A stretch of 64,000 bases of DNA from Blastococcus sp. TF02A-26 (lineage in GTDB: Bacteria; Actinomycetota; Actinomycetes; Mycobacteriales; Geodermatophilaceae). Shown here piece after piece: positions 53,583-62,451 of the stretch; position 1 is the first letter of the stretch, and every line of letters starts with the position of its first letter. The notes beneath the pieces are model-generated. The model made no database searches, was not told where the DNA came from, and saw only the letters and a program-made list of their open reading frames with translations. Where the stretch lies: the NCBI RefSeq assembly GCF_003319125.1, contig NZ_QOHG01000008.1, positions 153,898-217,897 on the forward strand, written 5' to 3'. Position numbers and translations under genes: made by a program.

Positions 53583-54686
53583 GTGAGCACGACGAGACCC
53601 GCCTTCACCCCGCAGTTCATGCGGGAGGACGGCGACGCCGCCCCGTGGACGGTGCTGCGACCCGATGGGCAGCTCGAGGAGGGCGCCCGGCCGACCCTGG
53701 ACGACGCCCAGCTGCGCGAGGCCTGCGAGCTGATGCTCTTCTCCCGCGCCTTCGACGAGAAGGGGTTCAGCCTCCAACGGCAGGGGCGCTTCGGCACCTT
53801 CTCCCCGGTGCGGGGCCAGGAGGCGTCCGTGGTCGGAGCCGCCGTCGCCCTCGATCCGCAGCGTGACTGGGTGGTTCCTCAGTACCGCGAGCTGCCGGCC
53901 CTGCTGCGCCAGGGGCTGCCGCTGGAGCAGTTCATGCTCACCTTCCTCGGCGATCCCCGGGGAGGCCTCGCCCCGGAGGGGGTCAACGTCCTCCCCATCC
54001 AGATCGGGCTGGCCGCACAGCTGCCCCAGGCCGTGGGCCTGGCGTGGGGACTGGCCCGCCAGGGCCGCGACGCGGTCGTCCTCGTCTTCTGCGGTGACGG
54101 CGCGTCGTCCGAGGGTGACTTCCACGAGGCCTGCAACCTGGCGGGCACGCTCGGCGCCCCCGTGGTCTTCCTGCTGCAGAACAACGGCTGGGCCATCTCC
54201 ACCCCGCGGTCGCGGCAGTCGGCGGCGGTGACCCTGGCCGCCCGCGCGCCCGGCTACGGCATCCCCGGGTCCCTGGTGGACGGCAACGACCTGCTCGCCG
54301 TGCACGAGGTGGTCAGCGACGCCGTCGGCCGGGCCCGCGCCGGCGATGGCCCCTCCCTGGTCGAGACGCTCACCTACCGCCTGGGCGACCACAACACCGC
54401 CGACGACGCCCGCCGCTACCAGCCGGCCGACGAACTGGAGAGCTGGGCGCCGCGCGACCCGATCGCGCGGGTGCTCGCCCACCTGCGCTCCCGCGACCTG
54501 TGGGACGACGAGCACGACGCCGCGGTCCGTGCCCGGATCGGCCGCCGCATCGACGAGGCGGTGCGCACGGTGGAGGGGGTGGAGCCGCCCGGCGTGGACC
54601 ACCTGTTCGCCCACGTGGGCGAGGAGCTGTCGCCCCGGCTGGCGCGCCAGCGCGCCGACCTGATCGCCTCGGTGGAGACCCGATGA
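53583..54686 (+). CDS. 2-oxoacid dehydrogenase E1 component, alpha subunit
   Basis: A 367-residue TPP-dependent subunit of a branched-chain/pyruvate-type 2-oxoacid dehydrogenase. TPP motif VLVFCGDGASSEGDFHEACN through LLQNNGWAIS (GDG...NN). Phosphorylation-loop-like region YRLGDHNTADDARRY, as in branched-chain E1-alpha. GQEASVVGAAVAL and VPQYRELPALLRQG complete the fold. The Tyr/Asp pattern favours a branched or substituted 2-oxo acid over pyruvate, but this is not decisive. Its stop overlaps the E1-beta start (ATGA). Acts with E1-beta, E2 and E3 encoded directly downstream. Confidence 0.9.
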   Translation: MSTTRPAFTPQFMREDGDAAPWTVLRPDGQLEEGARPTLDDAQLREACELMLFSRAFDEKGFSLQRQGRFGTFSPVRGQEASVVGAAVALDPQRDWVVPQYRELPALLRQGLPLEQFMLTFLGDPRGGLAPEGVNVLPIQIGLAAQLPQAVGLAWGLARQGRDAVVLVFCGDGASSEGDFHEACNLAGTLGAPVVFLLQNNGWAISTPRSRQSAAVTLAARAPGYGIPGSLVDGNDLLAVHEVVSDAVGRARAGDGPSLVETLTYRLGDHNTADDARRYQPADELESWAPRDPIARVLAHLRSRDLWDDEHDAAVRARIGRRIDEAVRTVEGVEPPGVDHLFAHVGEELSPRLARQRADLIASVETR

Positions 54687-55663
54687 GCACGCTGAACATG
54701 CTGCAGGCGATCAACGCCACCCTGCGCGCAGAGCTGGCCCGCGACGAGCGGGTGATGGTGCTGGGGCAGGACGTCGGACGGCTGGGCGGCGTCTTCCGTG
54801 CCACGGACGGGCTGCTCGACGAGTTCGGCGCCGACCGGGTCGTGGACATGCCGCTGGCGGAGGCCGCCATCGTCGGGGCCTCGATCGGCCTGGCCGCCTC
54901 GGGGCTGGTTCCCGTCGCCGAGCTGCAGTTCCTCGGGTTCAGCCACCAGGCCTTCCACCAGATCGGCGCCCAGCTGGCGCGGATGCGCTACCGGTCCCAG
55001 GGCCGTTTCCCGATGCCGGTGGTGCTCCGGGCCCCCTTCGGCGGCGGCGTGCGGACCCCCGAGCTGCACTCGGAGGCGCTCGAGGCCCAGTTCGTGCAGA
55101 GCCCCGGGCTCGCCGTCGTCACCCCCGCGACGCCGGCCGACGCGAAGGGCTTGCTACAGACCGCCGTCCGGTCCTCGGACCCGGTGCTGTTCTGCGAGCC
55201 GCTGCGCGGCTACCGCCTCGTCACCGGCGAGGTGCCCGACGAGGACTGCCCGATCCCCTTCGGGCGCTCCCGGGTCGCGCGGGAGGGCGACGACGTCACG
55301 ATCGTGGCCTGGAGCGCCGCCGTGCAGGTGGCCGAGAAGGCCGCCGACGTGCTCGCCGAGGAGGGCATCTCGGTCATGGTGCTGGACCTGCGCACGCTGG
55401 TTCCGCTCGACGAGACGGGGCTGATCGAGGCCGTGGCGGCGACCGGACGGTGCGTCGTGGTGCACGAGGCCCCGTTGAGTGCCGGGTTCGGCGCCGAGGT
55501 GGTGGCGACGGTCAACGACGGCGCCTTCTGGTCCCTCGAGGCACCGGTGGCACGGGTCGCCGCGCCGGACACCCCCTATCCGCCCGGGCGCATCGAGGAC
55601 CTGTTCGTCCCCACCGTCGCCCGCGTCGTCGCTGCCGTGAGGGCCACGGTGAAGGCGGGATGA
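54683..55663 (+). CDS. 2-oxoacid dehydrogenase E1 component, beta subunit
   Basis: A 326-residue beta subunit. N-terminal pyrimidine-binding domain with VMVLGQDVGRLGGVFRATDG, DMPLAEAAIVGASIGLAASG and FQFL-type helix (ELQFLGFSHQAFHQI); C-terminal domain with ISVMVLDLRTLVPLDETGLI and CVVVHEAPLSAGFGAEV. Glu in the MPLAEAAIVG motif activates TPP. Coupled by ATGA overlaps to E1-alpha and E2. Complete, no damage. Confidence 0.92.
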   Translation: MSTLNMLQAINATLRAELARDERVMVLGQDVGRLGGVFRATDGLLDEFGADRVVDMPLAEAAIVGASIGLAASGLVPVAELQFLGFSHQAFHQIGAQLARMRYRSQGRFPMPVVLRAPFGGGVRTPELHSEALEAQFVQSPGLAVVTPATPADAKGLLQTAVRSSDPVLFCEPLRGYRLVTGEVPDEDCPIPFGRSRVAREGDDVTIVAWSAAVQVAEKAADVLAEEGISVMVLDLRTLVPLDETGLIEAVAATGRCVVVHEAPLSAGFGAEVVATVNDGAFWSLEAPVARVAAPDTPYPPGRIEDLFVPTVARVVAAVRATVKAG

Positions 55664-56859
55664 GCGAGCTGGTGTTCACCCTGCCCGACGTGGGCGAGGG
55701 GCTGGCCGAGGCCGAGGTGATCGACTGGCTGGTGCCCCTCGGGGCCGCCGTCCGGGCCGATCAACCCGTCGTGACCGTGGAGACGGCCAAGGCGCAGGTG
55801 GAGCTGCCGGCGCCCGCCGACGGCGTCCTGCGGTCGTTCCTGCACGACCCCGGGGACACCGTCGCCGTGGGGGCGCCCCTGTTCGTCCTCGACACCGCGG
55901 ACGCCGACGCCGAGCCGGCTCCCGGCGGGCTGCGGCCCGGGCGTCCCGGGCGGGTCCTCGCCGCCCCGAGCACGCGACGGTTCGCCGTCACCCACGGCCT
56001 GGACCTCCGGGACGTCCGGGGCACGGGGCCCTCCGGGCGCGTCCTGCTGGCCGACGCCGAGGCCGCCCTCGCCCGGGCGGCGGATGCCTCACCGGCGGCC
56101 GCCGCCCCGGCTCCGGCGGCGGAGCCCGTCGGGACGGTCCGGCCGTCCGAGGCGCCGGCCGACACCGACGTCCGGCCGCTGCGTGGCCTCCGCCGTCAGG
56201 TGGCGCGGGCCATGACCGCGGCCTGGCAGATCCCGCACATCACCGAGTTCCGCGAGATCGACGCCACCGAGCTGGAGCGCGCGCACCGGTCGCTCCGGGC
56301 CGACGCCGGCGAGCAGGGCACACGCCTGACCCTGCTGCCCCTGCTCGTGCGCGTCGTGGTGGCCGCACTGCGGCGCCACCCGGAGGTCAACGCCACCGTC
56401 GACATGGAGCGCGAGGAGGTCACGCTGCACCGGCGGCAGCACATCGGCATCGCGGCCGCGACGCCCGACGGCCTCGTCGTCCCGGTGCTGCACGACGCGG
56501 GCCGGCGGAGCGTCCCGGCGCTCGCCCGGGAGATCGCCCGGCTCGGCGACGCCGCCCGCGACCGCTCCCTGACCGTGCCCGAGACCACGGGGGCCACGTT
56601 CACGGTCAGCAACTTCGGCAGCTACGGCACGTGGCTGGGGACCCCGCTGATCAACGCCCCGCAGGTGGCCATCGCCGGGTTCGGCCGGGTGCGGGACGCC
56701 GTCGTCCCCGTCGACGGGGTCCCGGCCGTGCGCCGCGTGCTCCCGGTCGCGGTCTCCGCCGACCACCGGGTCCTGGACGGCGACCACCTCGGGTCGTTCG
56801 TGAACACCCTCGAGCGGCTGGTCCGCACGCCCCTGCTCCTGCTCGGCGAGGAGGACTGA
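55660..56859 (+). CDS. 2-oxoacid dehydrogenase E2 (dihydrolipoyl acyltransferase)
   Basis: A 399-residue acyltransferase forming the core of the complex. One lipoyl domain (1-78) with the attachment Lys in VTVETAKAQVELPAP (about K44); a peripheral-subunit-binding domain (about 98-137, AAPSTRRFAVTHGLDLRDVR); and the catalytic domain (about 165-399) with TATFTVS-type motif (GATFTVSNFGSYGTWLGTPL) and the active-site His in VSADHRVLDGDHLGSF. A single lipoyl domain is like branched-chain E2. Start ATG overlaps the E1-beta stop, and its own stop overlaps the E3 start. Confidence 0.92.
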   Translation: MSELVFTLPDVGEGLAEAEVIDWLVPLGAAVRADQPVVTVETAKAQVELPAPADGVLRSFLHDPGDTVAVGAPLFVLDTADADAEPAPGGLRPGRPGRVLAAPSTRRFAVTHGLDLRDVRGTGPSGRVLLADAEAALARAADASPAAAAPAPAAEPVGTVRPSEAPADTDVRPLRGLRRQVARAMTAAWQIPHITEFREIDATELERAHRSLRADAGEQGTRLTLLPLLVRVVVAALRRHPEVNATVDMEREEVTLHRRQHIGIAAATPDGLVVPVLHDAGRRSVPALAREIARLGDAARDRSLTVPETTGATFTVSNFGSYGTWLGTPLINAPQVAIAGFGRVRDAVVPVDGVPAVRRVLPVAVSADHRVLDGDHLGSFVNTLERLVRTPLLLLGEED

Positions 56860-58268
56860 TGGTCGTCGGGGAGATCGCCGAGGCGGTGGACCTGCTGGTC
56901 GTCGGCGGCGGCCCGGCCGGCTACTCCGCGGCGCTGCGCGGTGCGCAGCGCCGCCGCGACGTGGTGCTGGTCGACCGGGACGGCGACGACGGCGTCGGCG
57001 GTGTGTGCCTGCGGGCCGGGTGCATCCCGTCCAAGGCGCTGATCGAGCTCGCCGACCTGCTGGAGCGGACCACCGCGATGGCGGCCGCGGGCCTGCCGGG
57101 CGGGGAGCGCCGGGTGGACCTGGCCGCGTTCCAGCGGGCCAAGGAGCAGATCGTCGGCGACCTCACCGGCGGCGTGCGCTCGCTGCTGCGCGGCGCCGGC
57201 GTGCGCACGATCGGCGGCGACCTGCGGTTCACCCGGCCCGACCAGGCCGTCGTGTCCACCCTCGACGGCCGTGCCGCCCACCTGGAGTTCCGCGACGTCG
57301 TCCTCGCGACCGGCTCCCGCCCCGTCGTCCTCCCCGCTCTGGCTCCCGACGGCGAGACCGTGCTCGACAGCACCGGGGTGCTCGCCCTGGAGGAGGTGCC
57401 GGCCACCGTGGCGGTGATCGGCGCCGGCTACATCGGCGTCGAACTGGGCACCGCGCTGGCCAAGCTCGGAGCCACGGTGACGCTGGTCGAGCTGGCCGAC
57501 CGGATCCTCCCGGAGCTCGACGCCGCGCTCGTCCGGCCGGTGGCGCGCCGGCTGGAGCAACTGGGGGTCGCGGTCCTGACCGGCGCCCGCGCCGAGGGGC
57601 ACGAGGACGGCGTCCTGCAGGTGCGGCGGGCCGACCAGCAGGTGGCGGTCAAGGCCGACGTGGTGGTGGTCGCCGTCGGTCGCCGCCCGAACACCGACGA
57701 GCTGGGCCTGGACCGGCTCGGGGTGGTGCCCGGACCCGGCGGGCTCCTGGAGGTCGGCCCGGACCGGTCGCTGCGCCGGCACGTCGCCGCCATCGGGGAC
57801 ATCACGCCCGGTCCGGCGCTCGCGCACAAGGGGTACGCCGAGGCGCCCGTGGCAGTCGACGGGTTGTGCGGCGACCGCGTCGCCTTCTCTCCCGCCGCCA
57901 TCCCGGCGGTCGTGTTCGCCGACCCCGAGATCGCCACGGTCGGCCTGACCGCGTCGGCCGCCCGGGAGGCCGGCATCGACGCCCGCGTCACCACCGTCCC
58001 CATGGCCGGCAACGGCCGGGCGATGACCCTGCGGGCCCCCCGCGGCGTCGTGCAGCTGGTCTGGGAGGCCGACACCGACCTGGTGCTGGGCCTGCACGTC
58101 ACCGGCCCGCACGCCTCCGAACTCATCGCCGAGGGAACCGTCGCCCTCGAGATGGGCGCCACCGTCGGCGACCTCGCCGACACCGTCCACGTCCACCCCA
58201 CCGTCGGGGAGCAGGTGCAGGAGGCCGCCCGGGCGGCCGCCGGCCGCGCCCTGCACTCCGCCGGCTGA
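56859..58268 (+). CDS. lpdA: Dihydrolipoyl dehydrogenase (E3)
   Basis: A 469-residue flavoprotein that reoxidises the lipoyl arm with NAD+. FAD motif LLVVGGGPAGYSAALRGAQR; redox disulfide GGVCLRAGCIPSKAL; NAD motif VAVIGAGYIGVELGTALAKL; second FAD motif HVAAIGDITPGPALAHKGYA; and the C-terminal base pair in VHVHPTVGEQVQEA. A dedicated E3 within the operon is less common than sharing the housekeeping enzyme. TGATG overlap with E2. All catalytic residues are in place. Confidence 0.93.
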   Translation: MVVGEIAEAVDLLVVGGGPAGYSAALRGAQRRRDVVLVDRDGDDGVGGVCLRAGCIPSKALIELADLLERTTAMAAAGLPGGERRVDLAAFQRAKEQIVGDLTGGVRSLLRGAGVRTIGGDLRFTRPDQAVVSTLDGRAAHLEFRDVVLATGSRPVVLPALAPDGETVLDSTGVLALEEVPATVAVIGAGYIGVELGTALAKLGATVTLVELADRILPELDAALVRPVARRLEQLGVAVLTGARAEGHEDGVLQVRRADQQVAVKADVVVVAVGRRPNTDELGLDRLGVVPGPGGLLEVGPDRSLRRHVAAIGDITPGPALAHKGYAEAPVAVDGLCGDRVAFSPAAIPAVVFADPEIATVGLTASAAREAGIDARVTTVPMAGNGRAMTLRAPRGVVQLVWEADTDLVLGLHVTGPHASELIAEGTVALEMGATVGDLADTVHVHPTVGEQVQEAARAAAGRALHSAG

Positions 58269-58318
58269 GATGCCCCGTTCCCGCACCGACCCCGCAACAC
58301 CCCCACGAAGGAGTCCCA

Positions 58319-59665
58319 GTGTTCAACGCCGAATCGATGCTCCTCATCCACGGCCGCGTCTTCGACGGGACGGGCAACGAGCCCATCCCGGACGGCGGCG
58401 TCTGGATCGAGGGCGACGAGATCCGCCGGGTCGGCTCCGCCGACCAGTTCGACGACGTCCCCGACAGCGTTCCGCGGGTCGACGTCGGCGGGCGCTTCGT
58501 CATGCCGGGGCTGGTCGAGTCGCACTCGCACCTGTCCTACTTCAACGCCTCCAGCCTGCAGGACCTCGACATGAACTGCACCGCCGAGGCGACCACGATC
58601 AAGGCGGTGCTGAACGCCCGGACGATGCTCCGGGCCGGCTACACCTCGGCGTTCAGCTTCGGGTCGCTGCACGCGGTCGACGTGGAGCTGCGCAGGCACA
58701 TCAACTCCGGTGACATCCCGGGGCCGCGGTACGTCGCATGCGGCCGGGACGTCCTGGGGACCGGCGGCATGGTGGACTGGAACCCCGACCACCTCCAGCT
58801 CGGCATGGACGGGCTCGCGCTGCTCGCCGACAACCCCTGGGAGGTCCGGAAGGCGATCCGCACGATCCGCAAGAACGGCGCCGACTCGGTCAAGGTCTAC
58901 CTGGACGGCGAGGGGATGATCGAGTCCGACCTCCCCGGCGAGCTCTCCTACACGCAGGAAGAGGCGGATGCCGCCGCGGACGAGGGGCACCGCCGCAACC
59001 TCAAGATGATCTGCCACGCCCGGTCCGCCGACGCCGTGACGATGGCCCTCAAGGCCGGCATGGACGTCATCGGCCACGCCAACTACCTCGACGACGAGGC
59101 CCTCGACCGGCTGTACCGCGACCGGCACCGCATCTTCGTCACGCCGGCGATCCACTGGCAGGTCGGCCTCTACGAGAACGGCGCCGAGTTCGGGTTCACC
59201 AGCGGCGTCCTCGACGGCCTCGGTTACAAGGCCGAGATCGCCGAGACGATCAACAGCGTCGCCAAGATGAAGGCCAAGGGGATCCGCATCCTGCCCGGCG
59301 GCGACTTCGGCCTCGCCTGGACCCCGCACGGCACCTACGCGCGAGACCTGCAGAACTTCGTCGAGCTGTTCGACTACACCCCGATGGAGGCGCTCGTCGC
59401 CGCCACCCGCGACGCGGGCGCGATGGTGGACTTCGGCGGCAAGGTCGGCACGCTCGAGGCCGGCAAGTTCGCCGACATCGTCGTGGTCGACGGCGATCCC
59501 TTGACCGACATCACCGTCCTGCAGGACCAGGACAAGATCGTCTCGGTGATCCAGGGCGGCCGTTTCTTCCACAACTCGATGCCCGCCGGGCCGCGGTTCG
59601 ACCTGTCCGCCAAGCCCGGCATGACCCCGGCGGAAGAGGACAGGCTGCTGTCCTCGGCCGAGTGA
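58319..59665 (+). CDS. Amidohydrolase-superfamily enzyme (imidazolonepropionase/prolidase-like)
   Basis: A 448-residue metal-dependent hydrolase. Small beta domain 1-55 and 395-448; TIM barrel between. Metal ligands: HxH in GLVESHSHLSYFN, a candidate carbamylated Lys in DSVKVYLDGEG, His in KMICHARSADAVTMALKAG, His in DVIGHANYLDDEAL and Asp in LPGGDFGLAWTPHG. GTLEAGKFADIVVVDGDPLT is the usual closing strand. Relatives cleave cyclic amides, Xaa-Pro peptides or imidazolones. GTG 58319 has AAGGAG, and an ATG 15 bases later is possible. It follows E3 by 50 bases and likely feeds the same pathway. Confidence 0.86.
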   Translation: MFNAESMLLIHGRVFDGTGNEPIPDGGVWIEGDEIRRVGSADQFDDVPDSVPRVDVGGRFVMPGLVESHSHLSYFNASSLQDLDMNCTAEATTIKAVLNARTMLRAGYTSAFSFGSLHAVDVELRRHINSGDIPGPRYVACGRDVLGTGGMVDWNPDHLQLGMDGLALLADNPWEVRKAIRTIRKNGADSVKVYLDGEGMIESDLPGELSYTQEEADAAADEGHRRNLKMICHARSADAVTMALKAGMDVIGHANYLDDEALDRLYRDRHRIFVTPAIHWQVGLYENGAEFGFTSGVLDGLGYKAEIAETINSVAKMKAKGIRILPGGDFGLAWTPHGTYARDLQNFVELFDYTPMEALVAATRDAGAMVDFGGKVGTLEAGKFADIVVVDGDPLTDITVLQDQDKIVSVIQGGRFFHNSMPAGPRFDLSAKPGMTPAEEDRLLSSAE

Positions 59666-59675
59666 CCGGGCCGTC

Positions 59676-59870
59676 ATGGGTTTCGACCTCGCCGCGGTCA
59701 AGGCGCTGGCGGCGGACAAGCAGACGTCGGTGAGCCCCTGCAACCGGCGCTGCGAGGAGCGCGGCACGTGCGCTTTCGGGCGCAACGAACCCCCGGGGTG
59801 CTGGTGCCGGCAGAAGCCGCGGCTCCGGCGGGTCCGGGCCGCGGACGACCGGAGCCCGGCCGCCCCGTGA
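59676..59870 (+). CDS. Cys-rich miniprotein
   Basis: A 64-residue protein, MGFDLAAVKALAADKQTSVS then PCNRRCEERGTCAFGRNEPP and GCWCRQKPRLRRVRAADDRS. Five Cys in the order C-x3-C-x5-C-x9-C-x-C suggest metal binding or a small disulfide fold. The N-terminal part is helical. No known family. GC-rich third positions support coding; the ribosome binding site is weak. It lies 10 bases after the amidohydrolase stop in the same operon. It could be an iron-sulfur or zinc accessory of a pathway enzyme. Confidence 0.45.
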   Translation: MGFDLAAVKALAADKQTSVSPCNRRCEERGTCAFGRNEPPGCWCRQKPRLRRVRAADDRSPAAP

Positions 59871-59940
59871 CGGCGCGCCGACGTTTCCGCGGGGAGCCGG
59901 GCCCGCCCGGCTCCCCGCCCACCTCCAGATCGGGCGACAC

Positions 59941-60825
59941 ATGAAACTCGTGACCTTCTCCACCGGCTCCGCGCAGCGGGTGGGTGTGGTGGACGCCGAG
60001 CGCGGCGTCGTCCGCGACCTCGCCGGGGTCCTCCCCGAGGGGTTCGGTGTCCTGGACCTGATCGAGCGGTGGGCCGAGTTCGGCCCGCAGCTCGAGCAGC
60101 GCGCCGCGGGGCAACCGGAGCACCCGCTCGAGGAGGTGCGCCTGCTGGCGCCCATCCCGGCGCCGCGCCGCGACGTCTTCTGCGTCGGCAAGAACTACCG
60201 CGAGCACGTCGTGGAGTTCGGCCGGAGCGGCTACGACAGCCCCGACCGCTCCGAGGCGCTCCCCGAGGCGCCGGTCGTCTTCTCGAAAGCGACGACGTCG
60301 GTCACTGGGCCCTTCGACGACATCGAGCCGCACCGCGGGGTGACCGAGGAGCTGGACTACGAGGCCGAGTTGGGCGTGATCATCGGTCGCGGTGGCCGGG
60401 GGATTCCCCGCGAGCAGGCGTTCGACCACGTCTGGGGTTACACGATCATCGACGACGTCACCGCGCGGGACCTGCAGCGCACCCACAAGCAGTGGCTGCT
60501 GGGCAAGTCGCTGGACACCCACTGCCCGATGGGGCCGTACGCCGTCTCCGCCGACGAGATCCCCGACGTGACCGCCCTGGTCGTGGAGAGCCGGGTGAAC
60601 GGCGAGCCGCGCCAGTCCGCCCCGTTGAAGGACCTGATCTTCGACATCCCGGAGCTGATCGCCACCATCTCCGCCGGCATCACGCTGCTGCCCGGCGACG
60701 TCATCGCCACGGGCACGCCCGCCGGGGTCGGCATCGGCTTCGACCCGCCCAGGTTCCTGGCCAGCGGCGACGTGGTCGAGGTCTCGGTGAGCGGGCTGGG
60801 CACCCAGCGCAACCGGATTGCCTGA
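59941..60825 (+). CDS. Fumarylacetoacetate hydrolase (FAH) family protein
   Basis: A 294-residue metal enzyme of the FAH family, which hydrolyses C-C bonds of acylpyruvates or decarboxylates/isomerises 2-oxo-dienoates. An N-terminal 70-residue domain is followed by the FAH fold: DVFCVGKNYREHVVEFGRSG, metal Glu pair in ELDYEAELGVIIGRGGRGI, Asp in YTIIDDVTARDLQ, LGKSLDTHCPMGPYAVSADE and LPGDVIATGTPAGVGIGF. ATG 59941 begins the conserved MKLVTFSTG. Next gene starts 27 bases on. With a 2-oxoacid dehydrogenase in the operon, it may release the 2-oxo acid used by that complex. Confidence 0.88.
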   Translation: MKLVTFSTGSAQRVGVVDAERGVVRDLAGVLPEGFGVLDLIERWAEFGPQLEQRAAGQPEHPLEEVRLLAPIPAPRRDVFCVGKNYREHVVEFGRSGYDSPDRSEALPEAPVVFSKATTSVTGPFDDIEPHRGVTEELDYEAELGVIIGRGGRGIPREQAFDHVWGYTIIDDVTARDLQRTHKQWLLGKSLDTHCPMGPYAVSADEIPDVTALVVESRVNGEPRQSAPLKDLIFDIPELIATISAGITLLPGDVIATGTPAGVGIGFDPPRFLASGDVVEVSVSGLGTQRNRIA

Positions 60826-60852
60826 ACCGACCGACGACGAGAGGCAGAAGAC

Positions 60853-61614
60853 ATGAACGTGAACGGGAAGGACCTGGCGGTCGAGGTCGACGGCGAGGGT
60901 CCCGCCGTGCTAATGGTGCACGGCCTCGGCGGAACCTCGAACTTCTACCAGGTGCAGGCCGACGTCCTGGCCGACCGGTTCCGGGTGATTCGGGTGGACT
61001 CGGCCGGCGCCGGGCGCTCGCCGGTGGCCGAGGGGATCGGCGTCGAGTCGCACGCCGACGACCTGGCCGCCGTCCTCGACGGGCTCGGTATCGAGTCGGC
61101 CGCCGTCGTCGGGCACTCACTGGGCACGCTCATCGTCCGGGCGCTGGCCGCTCGACACCCGCAGAAGGTGACCAAGCTGGCGCTACTCGGCGCCGTCCGG
61201 GAGCCCGCCGAGGCCGGCCGGAAGGCTCAGCGCGACCGGGCCGCGCTCCTGCGGGACCGGGGCACCGCCGCCGTCGCACCGGCCGTGGTGGCCAACGCCC
61301 TCTCGGAGACGACGCGGCGCGACCACCCCGAGGTCGCCGCGTTCGTGCGCGAACTGGTCATGCGGCAGGACGCGGAGGGCTATGCCCGCAACTGCGAGGC
61401 GCTGGCCGCCGCCGCCGACCCGGGACCGATCGACCCGAACCTGCCCCTCCTGCTGGTCACCGGGGCCGACGACAAGGTGGGCCCGCCCGAGGCGAGCCAC
61501 GAGCTCGCGCGTGCCCACGGCACCGCCACGGTCGAGGTCGTGCCGGGGACAGGGCACTGGACGGCGCTGGAAGCCGCCGGGACCGTCACCGATCAGCTGT
61601 TGAGGTTCCTCTGA
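60853..61614 (+). CDS. Alpha/beta hydrolase (enol-lactonase-like)
   Basis: A 253-residue hydrolase with the 3-oxoadipate enol-lactonase pattern. Oxyanion hole LMVHGLGGTSNFYQV, nucleophile Ser in AVVGHSLGTLIVRALAARHP, Asp in LLVTGADDKVGPP and His in VPGTGHWTALEAAG. The catalytic triad is complete. ATG 60853 follows GAGAGGCAG. It is the last gene of the operon; a non-coding stretch follows. The likely role is opening a lactone or ester in the pathway. Confidence 0.84.
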   Translation: MNVNGKDLAVEVDGEGPAVLMVHGLGGTSNFYQVQADVLADRFRVIRVDSAGAGRSPVAEGIGVESHADDLAAVLDGLGIESAAVVGHSLGTLIVRALAARHPQKVTKLALLGAVREPAEAGRKAQRDRAALLRDRGTAAVAPAVVANALSETTRRDHPEVAAFVRELVMRQDAEGYARNCEALAAAADPGPIDPNLPLLLVTGADDKVGPPEASHELARAHGTATVEVVPGTGHWTALEAAGTVTDQLLRFL

Positions 61615-62451
61615 GTCCGCTGGACGCGTGACGGCCGGCGGAGGCGGCCATCGAGCCACCGGTGTCCGTGCCGTCCCCGCCCGTCCGCCGACGTGGACCC
61701 GGGCGGATCCGGCCCAGGTTGGTTCCGCAGTCGGTCCTCGCGCCCATCACGCACCTCCAGCAGTGAGCGTGAGCTCTCTGGTCGGCCGGCTGGTGGGCCG
61801 CGAACGTGCGAGCACGGGGAGAGATGGAACGGACCTCGAGGAACCGTCGATGCGCCGCTGAGCTGCCGCTTCAGCACTCCGCCTCACGTCCCATCGCTGT
61901 CTGGGACGTCGTCGACCTGACTACCGGTCAGACGCCGCTTCTCGCGCGCGGGGCTCCTCCGGGTGCAAGTGGTCCCAGCGGGCACGATTCCCCATCCACA
62001 GTTTCCGGACGGACAGCTGCGGGCGAGACCTGCCTCGCCACGCTCGACCCATGGCGTCTGACACCGCACCGCGAGCACCGCAGAGCTGCGAGGCCGGTCA
62101 CCGGCCTGTCCGGGGCGTAGGCGACGTGTCGGGTGATCAAGCCCTCGTGACCGGTGGGCGCGCTGTCGACGCCGTCGCGCCGCGGTTGCTGGGGCGGGTC
62201 AGGAGCGCCCTTCGGGCCACGCTGCGCGTGGCGCCGGCTGCGCCGTCGTCAAGGTCCGCCTGCGGCGGGCTGTGCTTGCTGGTCCCCCGACCCGTCCGGC
62301 AGCTCAGCGTAGGGGCCTCCCGCGCCGTCTCCTCCCGACCGGACCAAGATCCTTCCGCCCTTCGGGCGCTGCGCTGCGGAAGCAGTCTTGGTCCGGTCGT
62401 CCCCCGCCGGCGCTTCCGGCCCCTGAGCAGAGCTCTTTGCCGGACCGGGCC
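61615..62451. other. Non-coding stretch before the IS256 element
   Basis: No gene supported in 837 bases; the open frames are short or antisense and lack start signals. It contains a short palindrome CTGACTACCGGTCAG (61917-61931) and the large hairpin at 62336-62399. Composition is GC-rich and repeat-like. Probably the boundary between the catabolic cargo and an insertion-sequence cluster. Confidence 0.5.
62336..62399. repeat. Large bipartite palindrome
   Basis: Outer arms 62336-62349 (CGACCGGACCAAGA) and 62386-62399 pair perfectly over 14 bases; inner arms 62352-62358 (CTTCCGC) and 62376-62382 add 7 more after small bulges. The loop is CCTTCGGGCGCTGCGCT. Such a structure could be a repetitive palindromic element or a strong RNA hairpin. 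Confidence 0.65.

Noticed and set aside
61917..61931. CTGACTACCGGTCAG as a TetR-type operator
   Set aside because: Short, isolated, and no TetR gene or promoter-proximal start nearby.
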